NCBI GenBank assembly: GCA_016213595.1
Contig: JACRAA010000430.1
Location: 1-8,935 of the forward strand
Direction: 5' to 3'
DNA length: 8,935 nt
From: Actinomycetota bacterium
GTDB taxonomy: Bacteria; Actinomycetota; Actinomycetes; Propionibacteriales; Propionibacteriaceae
Shown: positions 1 through 5,302 of the stretch, piece by piece
How positions within the stretch are numbered: the stretch's first letter is position 1
How the letters are laid out: every line of letters starts with the position of its first letter
Position numbers and translations under genes: made by a program
The notes under the pieces: model-generated
What the model was told of the DNA's origin: nothing
The model's database searches: none
What the model saw: only the letters and a program-made list of their open reading frames with translations

Positions 1-116
1 ACGAGGACTTCGACATGGGGACGGCCCGGGAGCAGGCCCACTACGACAGCCGCCACCACGACCCCGACCCGTCGGGCTCGCTGAACGGGGATCCCGAGGT
101 GGTCGACGGCTCCTGA
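1..116 (+). CDS. C-terminal tail of an unidentified protein (partial, 5' end outside window)
   Basis: An open frame enters from the left edge and stops at TGA 114-116; about 37 residues are visible. The tail is hydrophilic and rich in D, H, G and S (it contains HYDSRHHDPDP and ends EVVDGS). It shows no recognisable domain, membrane segment or motif, and looks like a disordered C-terminus. Codons end mostly in G or C, as in the genes downstream, which supports real coding. Its stop lies 35 nt before the SDR start, and the putative promoter of the SDR begins right after it, so the two genes need not share a transcript. Function cannot be assigned. Confidence 0.5.
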   Translation, partial: EDFDMGTAREQAHYDSRHHDPDPSGSLNGDPEVVDGS

Positions 117-117
117 C

Positions 118-142
118 GGTTCTCCTCGTACCGGCTGGGTAA
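118..142 (+). promoter_or_regulatory. Candidate SigB/SigF-type promoter of the SDR gene
   Basis: GGTTC (118-122) lies 14 nt upstream of GGGTAA (137-142). This resembles the actinobacterial SigB/SigF consensus (GTTT-N14-16-GGGTAT/C), with a C in the -35 box and a weaker final base in the -10 box. The -10 ends 9 nt before the ATG at 152, so the transcript would be leaderless or nearly so. That fits the absence of a Shine-Dalgarno sequence. It is the weakest of three such sites in the window. Confidence 0.35.
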
Positions 143-151
143 CTGTTGTGC

Positions 152-937
152 ATGGACTTCGAGAACCGAACTGCCCTCGTCACCGGCGCCGGATCCGGCA
201 TCGGCCGGTCGGCCGCCCTGGCCCTCGCCCGTAAGGGTGCCTCCGTCGCGGTCGTCGGCCACAGCGCCGACAGCGCCCAGCAGACGGTCGACGAGATCGT
301 CGGAGCCGGTGGCACGGCCGAGCCGTACGTGGCGGAGCTCAGCGACCCCCAGTCGGTGCAGGACCTGTACAAGGCGGTGTCGGAGCGGTTCACGCAGCTT
401 GACGTGGTCGTCGCGAACGCCGGGATCAACGGTGTCTGGGCCCCGATCGACGACCTCACTCCGGAGGAGTGGAGCCGGACGATCTCGGTGAACCTGACCG
501 GGACCTTCCTCACGGTCAAGTACGCGCTGCCGCTGCTGCGTGCAGCCGGCGGCGGGTCCATCATCGTCACCGCCTCCGTCAACGGCACCCGGATCTTCAG
601 CAACTCCGGCGCGTCGGCGTACAGCTCGAGCAAGGCCGGCCAGGTCGCATTCACCAAGATGGCCGCGGTCGAGCTCGCCAAGGACCGCATCCGGGTCAAC
701 GTCATCTGTCCGGGCAGCATCAGGACAGACATCGGCGAGAACACGGAGCAGCGGGGCACCGAGGGGCTGCGGCTCCCTGTCGAGTACCCCAAGGGCCAGA
801 TCCCGTTGACGGGTGAGGAGCCCGGATCGCCGGACCAGGTGGCCGACCTCATCTGCTTCCTGGGCTCGGACGGCTCGTCCCACATCACGGGGACCGAGGT
901 CTGGATCGACGGCGCCCAGTCGCTGCTCGTCGGCTGA
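152..937 (+). CDS. SDR family NAD(P)-dependent oxidoreductase
   Basis: A classical short-chain dehydrogenase/reductase of 261 residues, the usual length for the family; it oxidises or reduces an alcohol/carbonyl using NAD(P)(H) in the cytoplasm. Visible motifs (numbered from ATG 152) are the cofactor loop TGAGSGIG at 11-18, NAG at 89-91, catalytic Asn114, probable catalytic Ser142, Tyr157 and Lys161 in YSSSK, and PG at 187-188. The end of beta-2 reads VVGHSAD with no acidic residue, which leans towards NADP(H); this is inference. The segment between Ser142 and Tyr157 is about two residues longer than typical. The substrate cannot be read from sequence. A TTG at 146 would add two residues, but ATG 152 fits the family start (MDFENRTALVTG) and the putative near-leaderless promoter. 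The DUF6328 gene follows after 14 nt and may be co-transcribed. Confidence 0.9.
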   Translation: MDFENRTALVTGAGSGIGRSAALALARKGASVAVVGHSADSAQQTVDEIVGAGGTAEPYVAELSDPQSVQDLYKAVSERFTQLDVVVANAGINGVWAPIDDLTPEEWSRTISVNLTGTFLTVKYALPLLRAAGGGSIIVTASVNGTRIFSNSGASAYSSSKAGQVAFTKMAAVELAKDRIRVNVICPGSIRTDIGENTEQRGTEGLRLPVEYPKGQIPLTGEEPGSPDQVADLICFLGSDGSSHITGTEVWIDGAQSLLVG

Positions 938-951
938 GGAGCGCTGACCCC

Positions 952-1446
952 ATGCAGGCCTACCCGTCCACCGCCGGGAACGACGAGCGCAACGAGTCTC
1001 CCGCGCAGCGGCTGGACCGCAACTGGTCGGAGCTGCTGCAGGGGCTGCGCGTCGGCCAGACGGGTGTCCAGATCCTCTCCGGCTTCCTGCTGACGCTGCC
1101 GTTCCAGGCCCGGTTCAGCCAGCTCGAGTCACCTCTGCGGGGCTTCTTCCTGGCGGCTATGGTGCTCGGGACGCTGTCGGCGGCGCTCATCGTCGCGCCG
1201 GCCATGGCGCACCGGCTCCTGTTCCGGCAGCACGCCAAGGACGTGCTCGTACAGCTCGGCAACGTGCTCGCGATCGTGGGCCTGCTGTGCCTCTCCCTCA
1301 CGGTCTCGCTGTCCCTGGTCGTGACGATCGGCTTCGTCGCCGGTGTCACAGCGGGCTTCATCGCCGGAGCGGTGTGCCTCGTCGTGGTGCTGGGGGTCTG
1401 GGTCGTTCTCCCGCTCGCGCTCCTGCGCCATCACAGGCGGAGATGA
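952..1446 (+). CDS. DUF6328-type four-helix membrane protein
   Basis: A 164-residue protein matching, from memory, the actinobacterial DUF6328 family. The hallmark N-terminal segment is ETPxxRLDRNWxELLQxLRVxQTGVQ-like; here SPAQRLDRNWSELLQGLR lies at residues 16-33, followed by QTGVQILSGFLLTLPFQ. Four hydrophobic segments are visible at about 38-53, 65-84, 99-125 and 128-158. A basic loop HRLLFRQHAK (87-96) sits between helices 2 and 3, and the C-terminus is basic (RHHRRR). No catalytic motif is evident and the family function is unknown. GAGGA at 936-940, overlapping the SDR stop codon, is a Shine-Dalgarno 11 nt before ATG 952. The 14-nt gap to the SDR gene suggests one transcript. Confidence 0.8.
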   Translation: MQAYPSTAGNDERNESPAQRLDRNWSELLQGLRVGQTGVQILSGFLLTLPFQARFSQLESPLRGFFLAAMVLGTLSAALIVAPAMAHRLLFRQHAKDVLVQLGNVLAIVGLLCLSLTVSLSLVVTIGFVAGVTAGFIAGAVCLVVVLGVWVVLPLALLRHHRRR

Positions 1447-1472
1447 GGCCGTCAAGCGGGTCGTCGAGCGGG

Positions 1473-1497
1473 GTTTGGCGGGTACGGCGACGGGTAC
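1473..1497 (+). promoter_or_regulatory. Candidate SigB/SigF-type promoter of the 72-residue protein gene
   Basis: GTTT (1473-1476), a 15-nt spacer, then GGGTAC (1492-1497): an exact match to the SigB/SigF-type pattern known in Streptomyces, Mycobacterium and relatives. It lies in the intergenic gap, 41 nt upstream of ATG 1539. The extended -35 GGTTTGG and the -10 GGGTAC recur with identical spacing at 1762-1786. Confidence 0.6.
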
Positions 1498-1538
1498 AGC
1501 CTCACGGGACCGCACAACGTCAGCCGTGAGGAGCAGCC

Positions 1539-1757
1539 ATGAGCAGTGACAGCGTCGGCCCGGAGCCGACCAACGACAACCTCCAGCCCGGGCCCACCGA
1601 CCCGGCCCTGTACCCGTCGGGCACTCCTGAGCCGGACGAGCAGAGCACGGAGCGCCGGGACCTGACCGACGAGCGGGACGAGGAGGCTCTCCACGACGCC
1701 AGGGTCAGGATGGACGAGGTCAAGACCGAGGCCGTGGTGAACCACTACCGCGTCTGA
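1539..1757 (+). CDS. Small hydrophilic protein of unknown function (72 aa)
   Basis: I do not recognise this protein. The N-terminal half is Pro/Ser/Thr/Asp-rich and probably disordered. The C-terminal half (from about residue 37) is highly charged (ERRDLTDERDEEALHDARVRMDEVKTE) and likely helical, ending in VVNHYRV. There is no signal peptide or membrane segment. Support for a real gene comes from a strong Shine-Dalgarno GAGGAG (1528-1533) 5 nt before the ATG, G/C-ending codons throughout, and its own SigB/SigF-like promoter at 1473-1497. It sits between the DUF6328 and YHS genes. A stress-induced small protein is a reasonable guess from the promoter alone. Confidence 0.7.
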   Translation: MSSDSVGPEPTNDNLQPGPTDPALYPSGTPEPDEQSTERRDLTDERDEEALHDARVRMDEVKTEAVVNHYRV

Positions 1758-1761
1758 GCGG

Positions 1762-1786
1762 GTTTGGAGTCGTGCGCGCCGGGTAC
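1762..1786 (+). promoter_or_regulatory. Candidate SigB/SigF-type promoter of the YHS gene
   Basis: GTTT (1762-1765), a 15-nt spacer, GGGTAC (1781-1786). The pattern, spacing and extended GGTTTGG are the same as at 1473-1497, while the spacer sequences are unrelated. The -35 begins 4 nt after the stop of the 72-residue gene, and the -10 ends 31 nt before ATG 1818. Confidence 0.6.
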
Positions 1787-1817
1787 TGGATGGCCGTCAA
1801 CGAAGAGGAGGACGGGC

Positions 1818-1976
1818 ATGGCCGATTCCGAACGCTGCCCCGTTTGCGGCATGCAGGTGGACCCCGATTCGTCGCCGTCGGAGTCGTACGGCGGCAAGAC
1901 ATACCACTTCTGCTCGAACGACTGCCTTCGGGCCTTCCAGCAGGAGCCGCAGAGCTACCTGTCCGAGAGCGAGTAG
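1818..1976 (+). CDS. Free-standing YHS-domain metal-binding small protein (52 aa)
   Basis: The whole 52-residue protein is a single YHS (TRASH-like) domain: CPVCGMQVD at 7-15, Y24-GGKTYHFC at 24-32 and SNDC at 33-36. Candidate metal ligands are Cys7, Cys10, Cys32 and Cys36, with His30 adjacent. YHS domains are known as modules of copper/heavy-metal ATPases and as stand-alone proteins. A role in binding or delivering a soft metal is inference. The start at ATG 1818 is set by GAGGAGGA (1805-1812) five nt upstream. An in-frame TTG at 1764 would place the start inside the putative promoter and is rejected. There is no membrane segment, and no transporter or copper regulator is adjacent, so the partner is unknown. 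A terminator hairpin follows 18 nt after the stop. Confidence 0.85.
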   Translation: MADSERCPVCGMQVDPDSSPSESYGGKTYHFCSNDCLRAFQQEPQSYLSESE

Positions 1977-1994
1977 CACTGCATCTGCACACAA

Positions 1995-2020
1995 CCGCCG
2001 GGTCCGAGAGGGCCCGGCGG
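1995..2020 (+). terminator. Hairpin terminator after the YHS gene
   Basis: An 11-bp stem (1995-2005 with 2010-2020, one G-U pair at 2003/2012) is capped by the GNRA-type tetraloop GAGA (2006-2009). It is nearly all G+C, with no U-tract after it, as is common in actinobacteria. Confidence 0.75.
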
Positions 2021-2038
2021 CTGCATGTCCGGCCCGGA

Positions 2039-2059
2039 CTCTCATGAGAGTCGTCTCAT
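2039..2059. repeat. Overlapping palindromes, possible operator
   Basis: CTCTCATGAGAG (2039-2050) is a perfect 12-bp palindrome. Its right half also pairs in a second dyad, ATGAGA-N4-TCTCAT (2044-2059). The segment 2042-2058 recurs with 15 of 17 bases identical at 8140-8156. It lies about 30 bp upstream of a -10-like TAGCGT (2088-2093), where an activator site would sit. Confidence 0.4.
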
Positions 2060-2288
2060 CGGCTGCTTGGCGTTCCACCCCCCTGGTTAGCGTGCTCCTC
2101 GAGGGGCGGGTCGCGCCGTTCCTCTGGGGGGATAGGAATGGGGCTCTGCTCCCATGTCCCGTCGCAGGCCGGTGGTGAGAGCCATCGGTCGGCCGCTTCG
2201 CTGGTGCTGGAGAGGTTGTCAGCCCAGGTCGGCGGCGGTCACCTGCATGACGGGTTCGAACGGCAGGGGTGGTCGCCTCGGCGACCGG

Positions 2289-2319
2289 GGTCGAACTCCG
2301 ACCGAACGAGGTCGGGAGT
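2289..2319 (+). repeat. Mutually exclusive hairpins in the dnaX upstream region
   Basis: CGACC (2299-2303) can pair with GGTCG on its left (2289-2293) or on its right (2310-2314). The right-hand pairing extends to ACTCCGACC with GGTCGGGAGT (2295-2303/2310-2319, one bulge). This has the layout of a terminator/antiterminator switch, but no U-tract follows. Confidence 0.3.
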
Positions 2320-2417
2320 CTTCTCGCACACCGCGGATGGTGGTGGAGCGGACGGCTCCCGACTTCGTGTTTCTCTACCTGCTCAGGGCGGGGGCCGCGT
2401 CTGTCGGTCCGCTCGCA

Positions 2418-2423
2418 TAGTCT
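2418..2423 (+). promoter_or_regulatory. Candidate -10 box of a leaderless dnaX transcript
   Basis: TAGTCT (2418-2423) fits TANNNT and ends 7 nt before GTG 2431, so transcription would begin at or next to the start codon. No Shine-Dalgarno sequence precedes the GTG. No convincing -35 is visible, so the site is tentative. Confidence 0.35.
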
Positions 2424-2430
2424 GTGCGGC

Positions 2431-4977
2431 GTGGACGACGAGTACGACGAGCTCGACTTCTCCGACCTCGACCTCTCCGACCAGGACGGTCCGGGCCTCT
2501 TCGACGCGCCCGCCGACGACCCCACTGACTCCGGCGACGACCTCGACGTACCCTCCGCTGAGCCGGCCGAGCCCGTAGGCATCACTGAACCCACCGCCGA
2601 CCCCTCTCCAGCTGGGACCAGTGACCCGAAGGGGTCGGCTCCCGACCTCCCGGCCCCGACCGAGGTCCCGGGCCCGACGAAGGTCCCGGCCCCGACGAAG
2701 GTCGCGGCCCGGACGGAGATCCCGGCGGTTCCCGAGCCGCCCCTGGCGCTCTACCGGAGGTACCGTCCCGACACGTTCACGGACGTGATCGGTCAGGAGC
2801 ACGTCACAGAGCCGCTGAAGCGGGCGCTGGAGAACAACCGCGTCAACCACGCGTACCTCTTCTCAGGCCCCCGGGGCTGCGGCAAGACCACGAGCGCGCG
2901 CATCCTGGCGCGGGCGCTCAACTGCGAGAAGGGCCCGACCTCGGAGCCGTGCGGCGAGTGCCGCTCGTGCCGTGACCTGGCCCGTGGCGGTCCCGGCAGC
3001 ATCGACGTGATCGAGATCGACGCGGCGTCCCACGGTGGCGTCGACGACGCCCGTGACCTGCGCGAGCGGGCGTTCTTCGCTCCGGTGCAGAGCCGCTACA
3101 AGATCTACATCGTCGACGAGGCCCACATGGTGACGACCGCGGGCTTCAACGCGCTCCTCAAGCTCGTCGAGGAGCCGCCGCCCCACGTGAAGTTCATCTT
3201 CGCGACCACCGAGCCGGAGAAGGTCATCGGCACGATCCGGAGCCGTACCCACCACTACCCGTTCCGGCTCGTCCCGCCGCGAGTGCTGGGCGACTACCTG
3301 CGGCGACTGTGCGACGCGGAGGGCGTCGCGATCGAGTCGTCGGTCCTGCCGCTGGTCGTCCGAGCCGGCGCAGGATCCGTACGAGACTCGCTCTCGGTGC
3401 TCGACCAGCTCCTCGGCGGAGCGGGGCCCGCAGGGGTCACGTACGACCAGTCCGTCGCCCTGCTCGGCTTCACGCCCGACGCGCTCCTCGACGAGATCGT
3501 GGACGCCTTCGCTGCCGGTGACGGCGCAGGCGTCTTCGCCACTATCGACAAGGTCATCGAGGTGGGACAGGACCCGCGGCGCTTCGCCGAGGACCTGCTG
3601 CGGCGCCTGCGCGACCTCGTGGTGGTGGCCTCGGTGCCCGACGCGGCGTCGTCGGGCCTCATCGACGTCGCAGCCGACCAGGCCGAACGCCTCGCCGTAC
3701 AGGCCGCGGGGATCGGCGCGGGCGAGCTGACGCGCGCGGCTGAGGTCATCGCCGAGGGCCTCGTCGCGATGCGCGGGACGACCGCGCCGCGGCTCCATCT
3801 CGAGCTCATGTGCGCGCGGGTGCTGCTGCCGGGGGCTGACGTCGACGGGCGGGGGATCCACGCCCGCCTCGACCGTCTCGAGCGCCGCCTCGGCATGCCC
3901 GACAGCGGCCCGGGGACCGTGACGGAGGCGGCCACGGGTGCGTGGGGCATCGCCGAGCGCTCTCCCGCCGGCACTGCCCGTACGCATCCGGCCGGTGGGC
4001 AGGCGGCCCACAGCGCTCCCGACCAGAGGCCGGGCACCGCTCCCGGCCAGAGGACGGGCAGCGCCGCTCCCGAACACCCCGCCGCGGGCGCGCGCCGCCC
4101 CGAGGAGGTACGGAAGGGACGACGCTCGTACGACGAGCCGCCCCCGGAGGACGAATGGACGCCGCCCGCCGACCGAGACCAGGCGGCCGAGGCAGGACGA
4201 GGGCAGGCGCCGCCACGGCTGCGGGTCGTGCGGGACGAGCCCACGGCGACAGTGCCCGCTGCTGAGTCGGTCGCGCCGGCGCCACCCCGGACCGCACCCG
4301 CGGCTCGCCCGTCAGCCGTTTCCTCGGCTGTGCCGCCCGCCGAGGCGCGCCCCGCGCCCACCTCGGACGTGCCGGCGAGTGCGGGGGAGCAGGCGGTCCC
4401 CGTCGCCGGGAAGCAGGCGCCCGCGGCCGCAGACGTACGCAGGTTGTGGCCCGAGGTGCTCGAAGAGGTGAAGCGGCGACGCCGCTTCACGTGGATGACC
4501 ATCTCGCAGCACGCCCAGGTCACGGGCGTTGCCGGCGGAGCTCTCGTCCTGACGTTCGCGAACCCCGGTGCTCGCGACAGCTTCCTCCGGGGAGGCAGCG
4601 ACGACGTGCTGCGCGACGCGCTGGTGGAGGTGATGGGCGCTGACCTCACGATCTCGGCCGTGCTCGAGGGAGAGGGCCGCCCGGCTCACGCCCCGCCCGC
4701 CGCTGCGACAGCCCCGGACAAGGCCCAGTCCCCTGACTCGCCCGACGATCCCGACTCGACGGAGCCCGTGAGGACCGGGGACGAGTGGCGCGCGGAACCT
4801 GAGACTCCAGCGTCCTCCGCCCGCAGCGACCTGCTCGCCCGCGCCCGGGCCGAGGCCACCGCCCCTGCGGACCCCGCTGCCGAGCTCGGCGAGCGCGACG
4901 ACCCCGATGTGCACGACACCGATGCCGAGAGCCTGCTGCGCGAGATGCTGCATGCTGAGGTCATCGACGACGAGTGA
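2431..4977 (+). CDS. dnaX: DNA polymerase III subunit gamma/tau (clamp loader)
   Basis: The AAA+ motor subunit of the polymerase III clamp loader, which opens and loads the beta clamp with delta and delta'. The 848 residues contain Walker A GPRGCGKT (146-153), zinc ligands Cys165, Cys174, Cys177 and Cys180, the Walker B DEAH (229-232), sensor 1 ATTE (258-261), the SRT counterpart of the SRC arginine-finger motif (Arg272), and the sensor 2 region GSVRDS with Arg318. After domain III comes a Pro/Ala-rich linker (about 480-667), then a conserved tau domain beginning DVRRLWPEVLEEVKRRRRFTW (about 668-748) and an acidic tail. The catalytic core starts near residue 104 (ALYRRYRP). The preceding ~100 residues are an acidic, proline-rich extension with a tandem repeat. 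GTG 2431 is chosen because G/C-ending codon use begins there and it is the first GTG/ATG/TTG of that coding stretch. ybaB follows after 10 nt. Confidence 0.93.
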   Translation: MDDEYDELDFSDLDLSDQDGPGLFDAPADDPTDSGDDLDVPSAEPAEPVGITEPTADPSPAGTSDPKGSAPDLPAPTEVPGPTKVPAPTKVAARTEIPAVPEPPLALYRRYRPDTFTDVIGQEHVTEPLKRALENNRVNHAYLFSGPRGCGKTTSARILARALNCEKGPTSEPCGECRSCRDLARGGPGSIDVIEIDAASHGGVDDARDLRERAFFAPVQSRYKIYIVDEAHMVTTAGFNALLKLVEEPPPHVKFIFATTEPEKVIGTIRSRTHHYPFRLVPPRVLGDYLRRLCDAEGVAIESSVLPLVVRAGAGSVRDSLSVLDQLLGGAGPAGVTYDQSVALLGFTPDALLDEIVDAFAAGDGAGVFATIDKVIEVGQDPRRFAEDLLRRLRDLVVVASVPDAASSGLIDVAADQAERLAVQAAGIGAGELTRAAEVIAEGLVAMRGTTAPRLHLELMCARVLLPGADVDGRGIHARLDRLERRLGMPDSGPGTVTEAATGAWGIAERSPAGTARTHPAGGQAAHSAPDQRPGTAPGQRTGSAAPEHPAAGARRPEEVRKGRRSYDEPPPEDEWTPPADRDQAAEAGRGQAPPRLRVVRDEPTATVPAAESVAPAPPRTAPAARPSAVSSAVPPAEARPAPTSDVPASAGEQAVPVAGKQAPAAADVRRLWPEVLEEVKRRRRFTWMTISQHAQVTGVAGGALVLTFANPGARDSFLRGGSDDVLRDALVEVMGADLTISAVLEGEGRPAHAPPAAATAPDKAQSPDSPDDPDSTEPVRTGDEWRAEPETPASSARSDLLARARAEATAPADPAAELGERDDPDVHDTDAESLLREMLHAEVIDDE
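2656..2727 (+). repeat. Four tandem 18-nt repeats in the dnaX N-terminal extension
   Basis: Four consecutive in-frame units encode PTEVPG, PTKVPA, PTKVAA and RTEIPA (residues 76-99). They form a short Pro-Thr-Lys/Glu-Val repeat just before the AAA+ core. The DNA of the units is similar, with drift in the last two. Confidence 0.85.
4021..4071 (+). repeat. Imperfect tandem repeat in the DnaX linker
   Basis: Two adjacent in-frame units (4021-4044, 24 nt; 4045-4071, 27 nt) share CCAGAGG(C/A)CGGGCA(C/G)CGC and a terminal GCTCCC. They encode DQRPGTAP and GQRTGSAAP (about residues 531-547). This is a typical slippage product in a low-complexity linker. Confidence 0.7.
4468..4490. repeat. Perfect 23-bp inverted repeat inside dnaX
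   Basis: Arms of 11 bp (4468-4478 and 4480-4490) flank a single central A4479; as RNA this is a 10-bp stem with a GAC loop. It encodes the conserved VKRRRRFT segment of the tau domain. No slippery heptamer lies upstream, so it does not look like a frameshift site. Confidence 0.8.
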
Positions 4978-4987
4978 AAGGACGGAA

Positions 4988-5290
4988 GTGGAGAACTTCA
5001 ACCTCAACGACCTGATGGCGCAGGCGGCGGCGATGCAGTCGCAGCTGCAGAGCGCCCAGGACAAGCTGGCGGCGACCGAGCTGACCGGCACCGCCGGCGG
5101 TGGCCTCGTCACGGCGACGATCAAGGGCACCGGTGAGCTCGTCGGGCTCTCCATCAAGCCCGAGGCCTGCGACCCCGAGGACACGGAGACGCTCGCCGAC
5201 CTCATCATCGCGGCGGTACGGGATGCGAACGGCAAGGCTGCCGACGTGCAGCAGGCGTTCATGCCGCAGATGCCCGACCTGGGCTTCTGA
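4988..5290 (+). CDS. YbaB/EbfC family nucleoid-associated protein
   Basis: A 100-residue protein of the YbaB/EbfC family, small DNA-binding dimers found beside dnaX and recR in most bacteria. Visible family features are the N-terminal helix NLNDLMAQAAAMQSQLQSAQ, the strand segment TGTAGGGLVTATIKGTGELVGLSIKPEA, the DPEDTETLADLIIAAVRDANGKA helix and a Met/Pro-rich tail ending PDLGF. GTG 4988 is preceded by AAAGGA (4977-4982), five nt away and overlapping the dnaX stop codon, which decides the start and suggests coupled translation. An upstream in-frame ATG at 4907 would lie inside dnaX and is not needed. recR follows after 12 nt. The conserved operon supports a link to replication, recombination or nucleoid structure. 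Confidence 0.93.
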   Translation: MENFNLNDLMAQAAAMQSQLQSAQDKLAATELTGTAGGGLVTATIKGTGELVGLSIKPEACDPEDTETLADLIIAAVRDANGKAADVQQAFMPQMPDLGF

Positions 5291-5302
5291 GCGGGACCTG
5301 AG

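Larger units (their letters stand above)
1977..2430 (+). other. 454-nt gene-free, structured region upstream of dnaX
   Basis: The stretch between the YHS stop and the dnaX GTG holds the terminator (1995-2020), the overlapping palindromes (2039-2059), a -10-like TAGCGT at 2088-2093 (with TTGGCG at 2067-2072 only 15 nt upstream) and several inverted repeats. These include ATGGG/CCCAT (2138-2142/2151-2155), CCTGC/GCAGG (2242-2246/2263-2267) enclosing the palindrome GTTCGAAC (2254-2261), and GGTCGC/GCGACC (2271-2276/2281-2286). Open frames crossing it have weaker G/C third positions than the neighbouring genes and no family resemblance. In related bacteria this position often carries SRP RNA, but its GGAA-tetraloop helix is not found here on either strand. 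An undescribed RNA or a long dnaX leader is possible. Confidence 0.45.

Noticed and set aside
1764..1817. N-terminal extension of the YHS protein from TTG 1764
   Set aside because: It would start inside the putative -35 element, and the strong Shine-Dalgarno at 1805-1812 points to ATG 1818.
2252..2265. GGGTTCGAAC looks like a tRNA T-loop
   Set aside because: The flanking bases cannot form the 5-bp T-stem (ACGGG versus GGCAG), and no anticodon arm or acceptor stem can be assembled around it.
2154..2420. 88-codon Arg-rich open frame ending just before dnaX
   Set aside because: Only about 73% of third positions are G/C, lower than the neighbours; no Shine-Dalgarno suited to its ATG and no recognisable domain. 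It includes the predicted RNA structures.
2060..2430. Small SRP RNA (ffs), expected upstream of dnaX in actinobacteria
   Set aside because: The diagnostic helix with the GGAA tetraloop and the flanking CAGG/AGCA bases is absent on both strands.
2269..2430. Longer dnaX start at GTG 2269
   Set aside because: Codon bias is poor before 2431, the peptide is Trp/Arg/Cys-rich and unlike DnaX, and it would cover the hairpins and the -10-like box.
4440..4500. Programmed frameshift site for a DnaX gamma form
   Set aside because: The hairpin at 4468-4490 is suggestive, but there is no slippery A/U-rich heptamer upstream of it.
2863..4649. Long minus-strand open frames opposite dnaX (404 and 451 codons)
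   Set aside because: They are typical antisense shadows of a high-GC gene: Arg/Ser/Pro-rich translations, no domains, and the + strand protein is certain.
4907..4987. Longer ybaB start at ATG 4907 inside dnaX
   Set aside because: The family start MENFNLNDLMAQ fits GTG 4988, which has AAAGGA at the right distance; the extension is just dnaX read in another frame.
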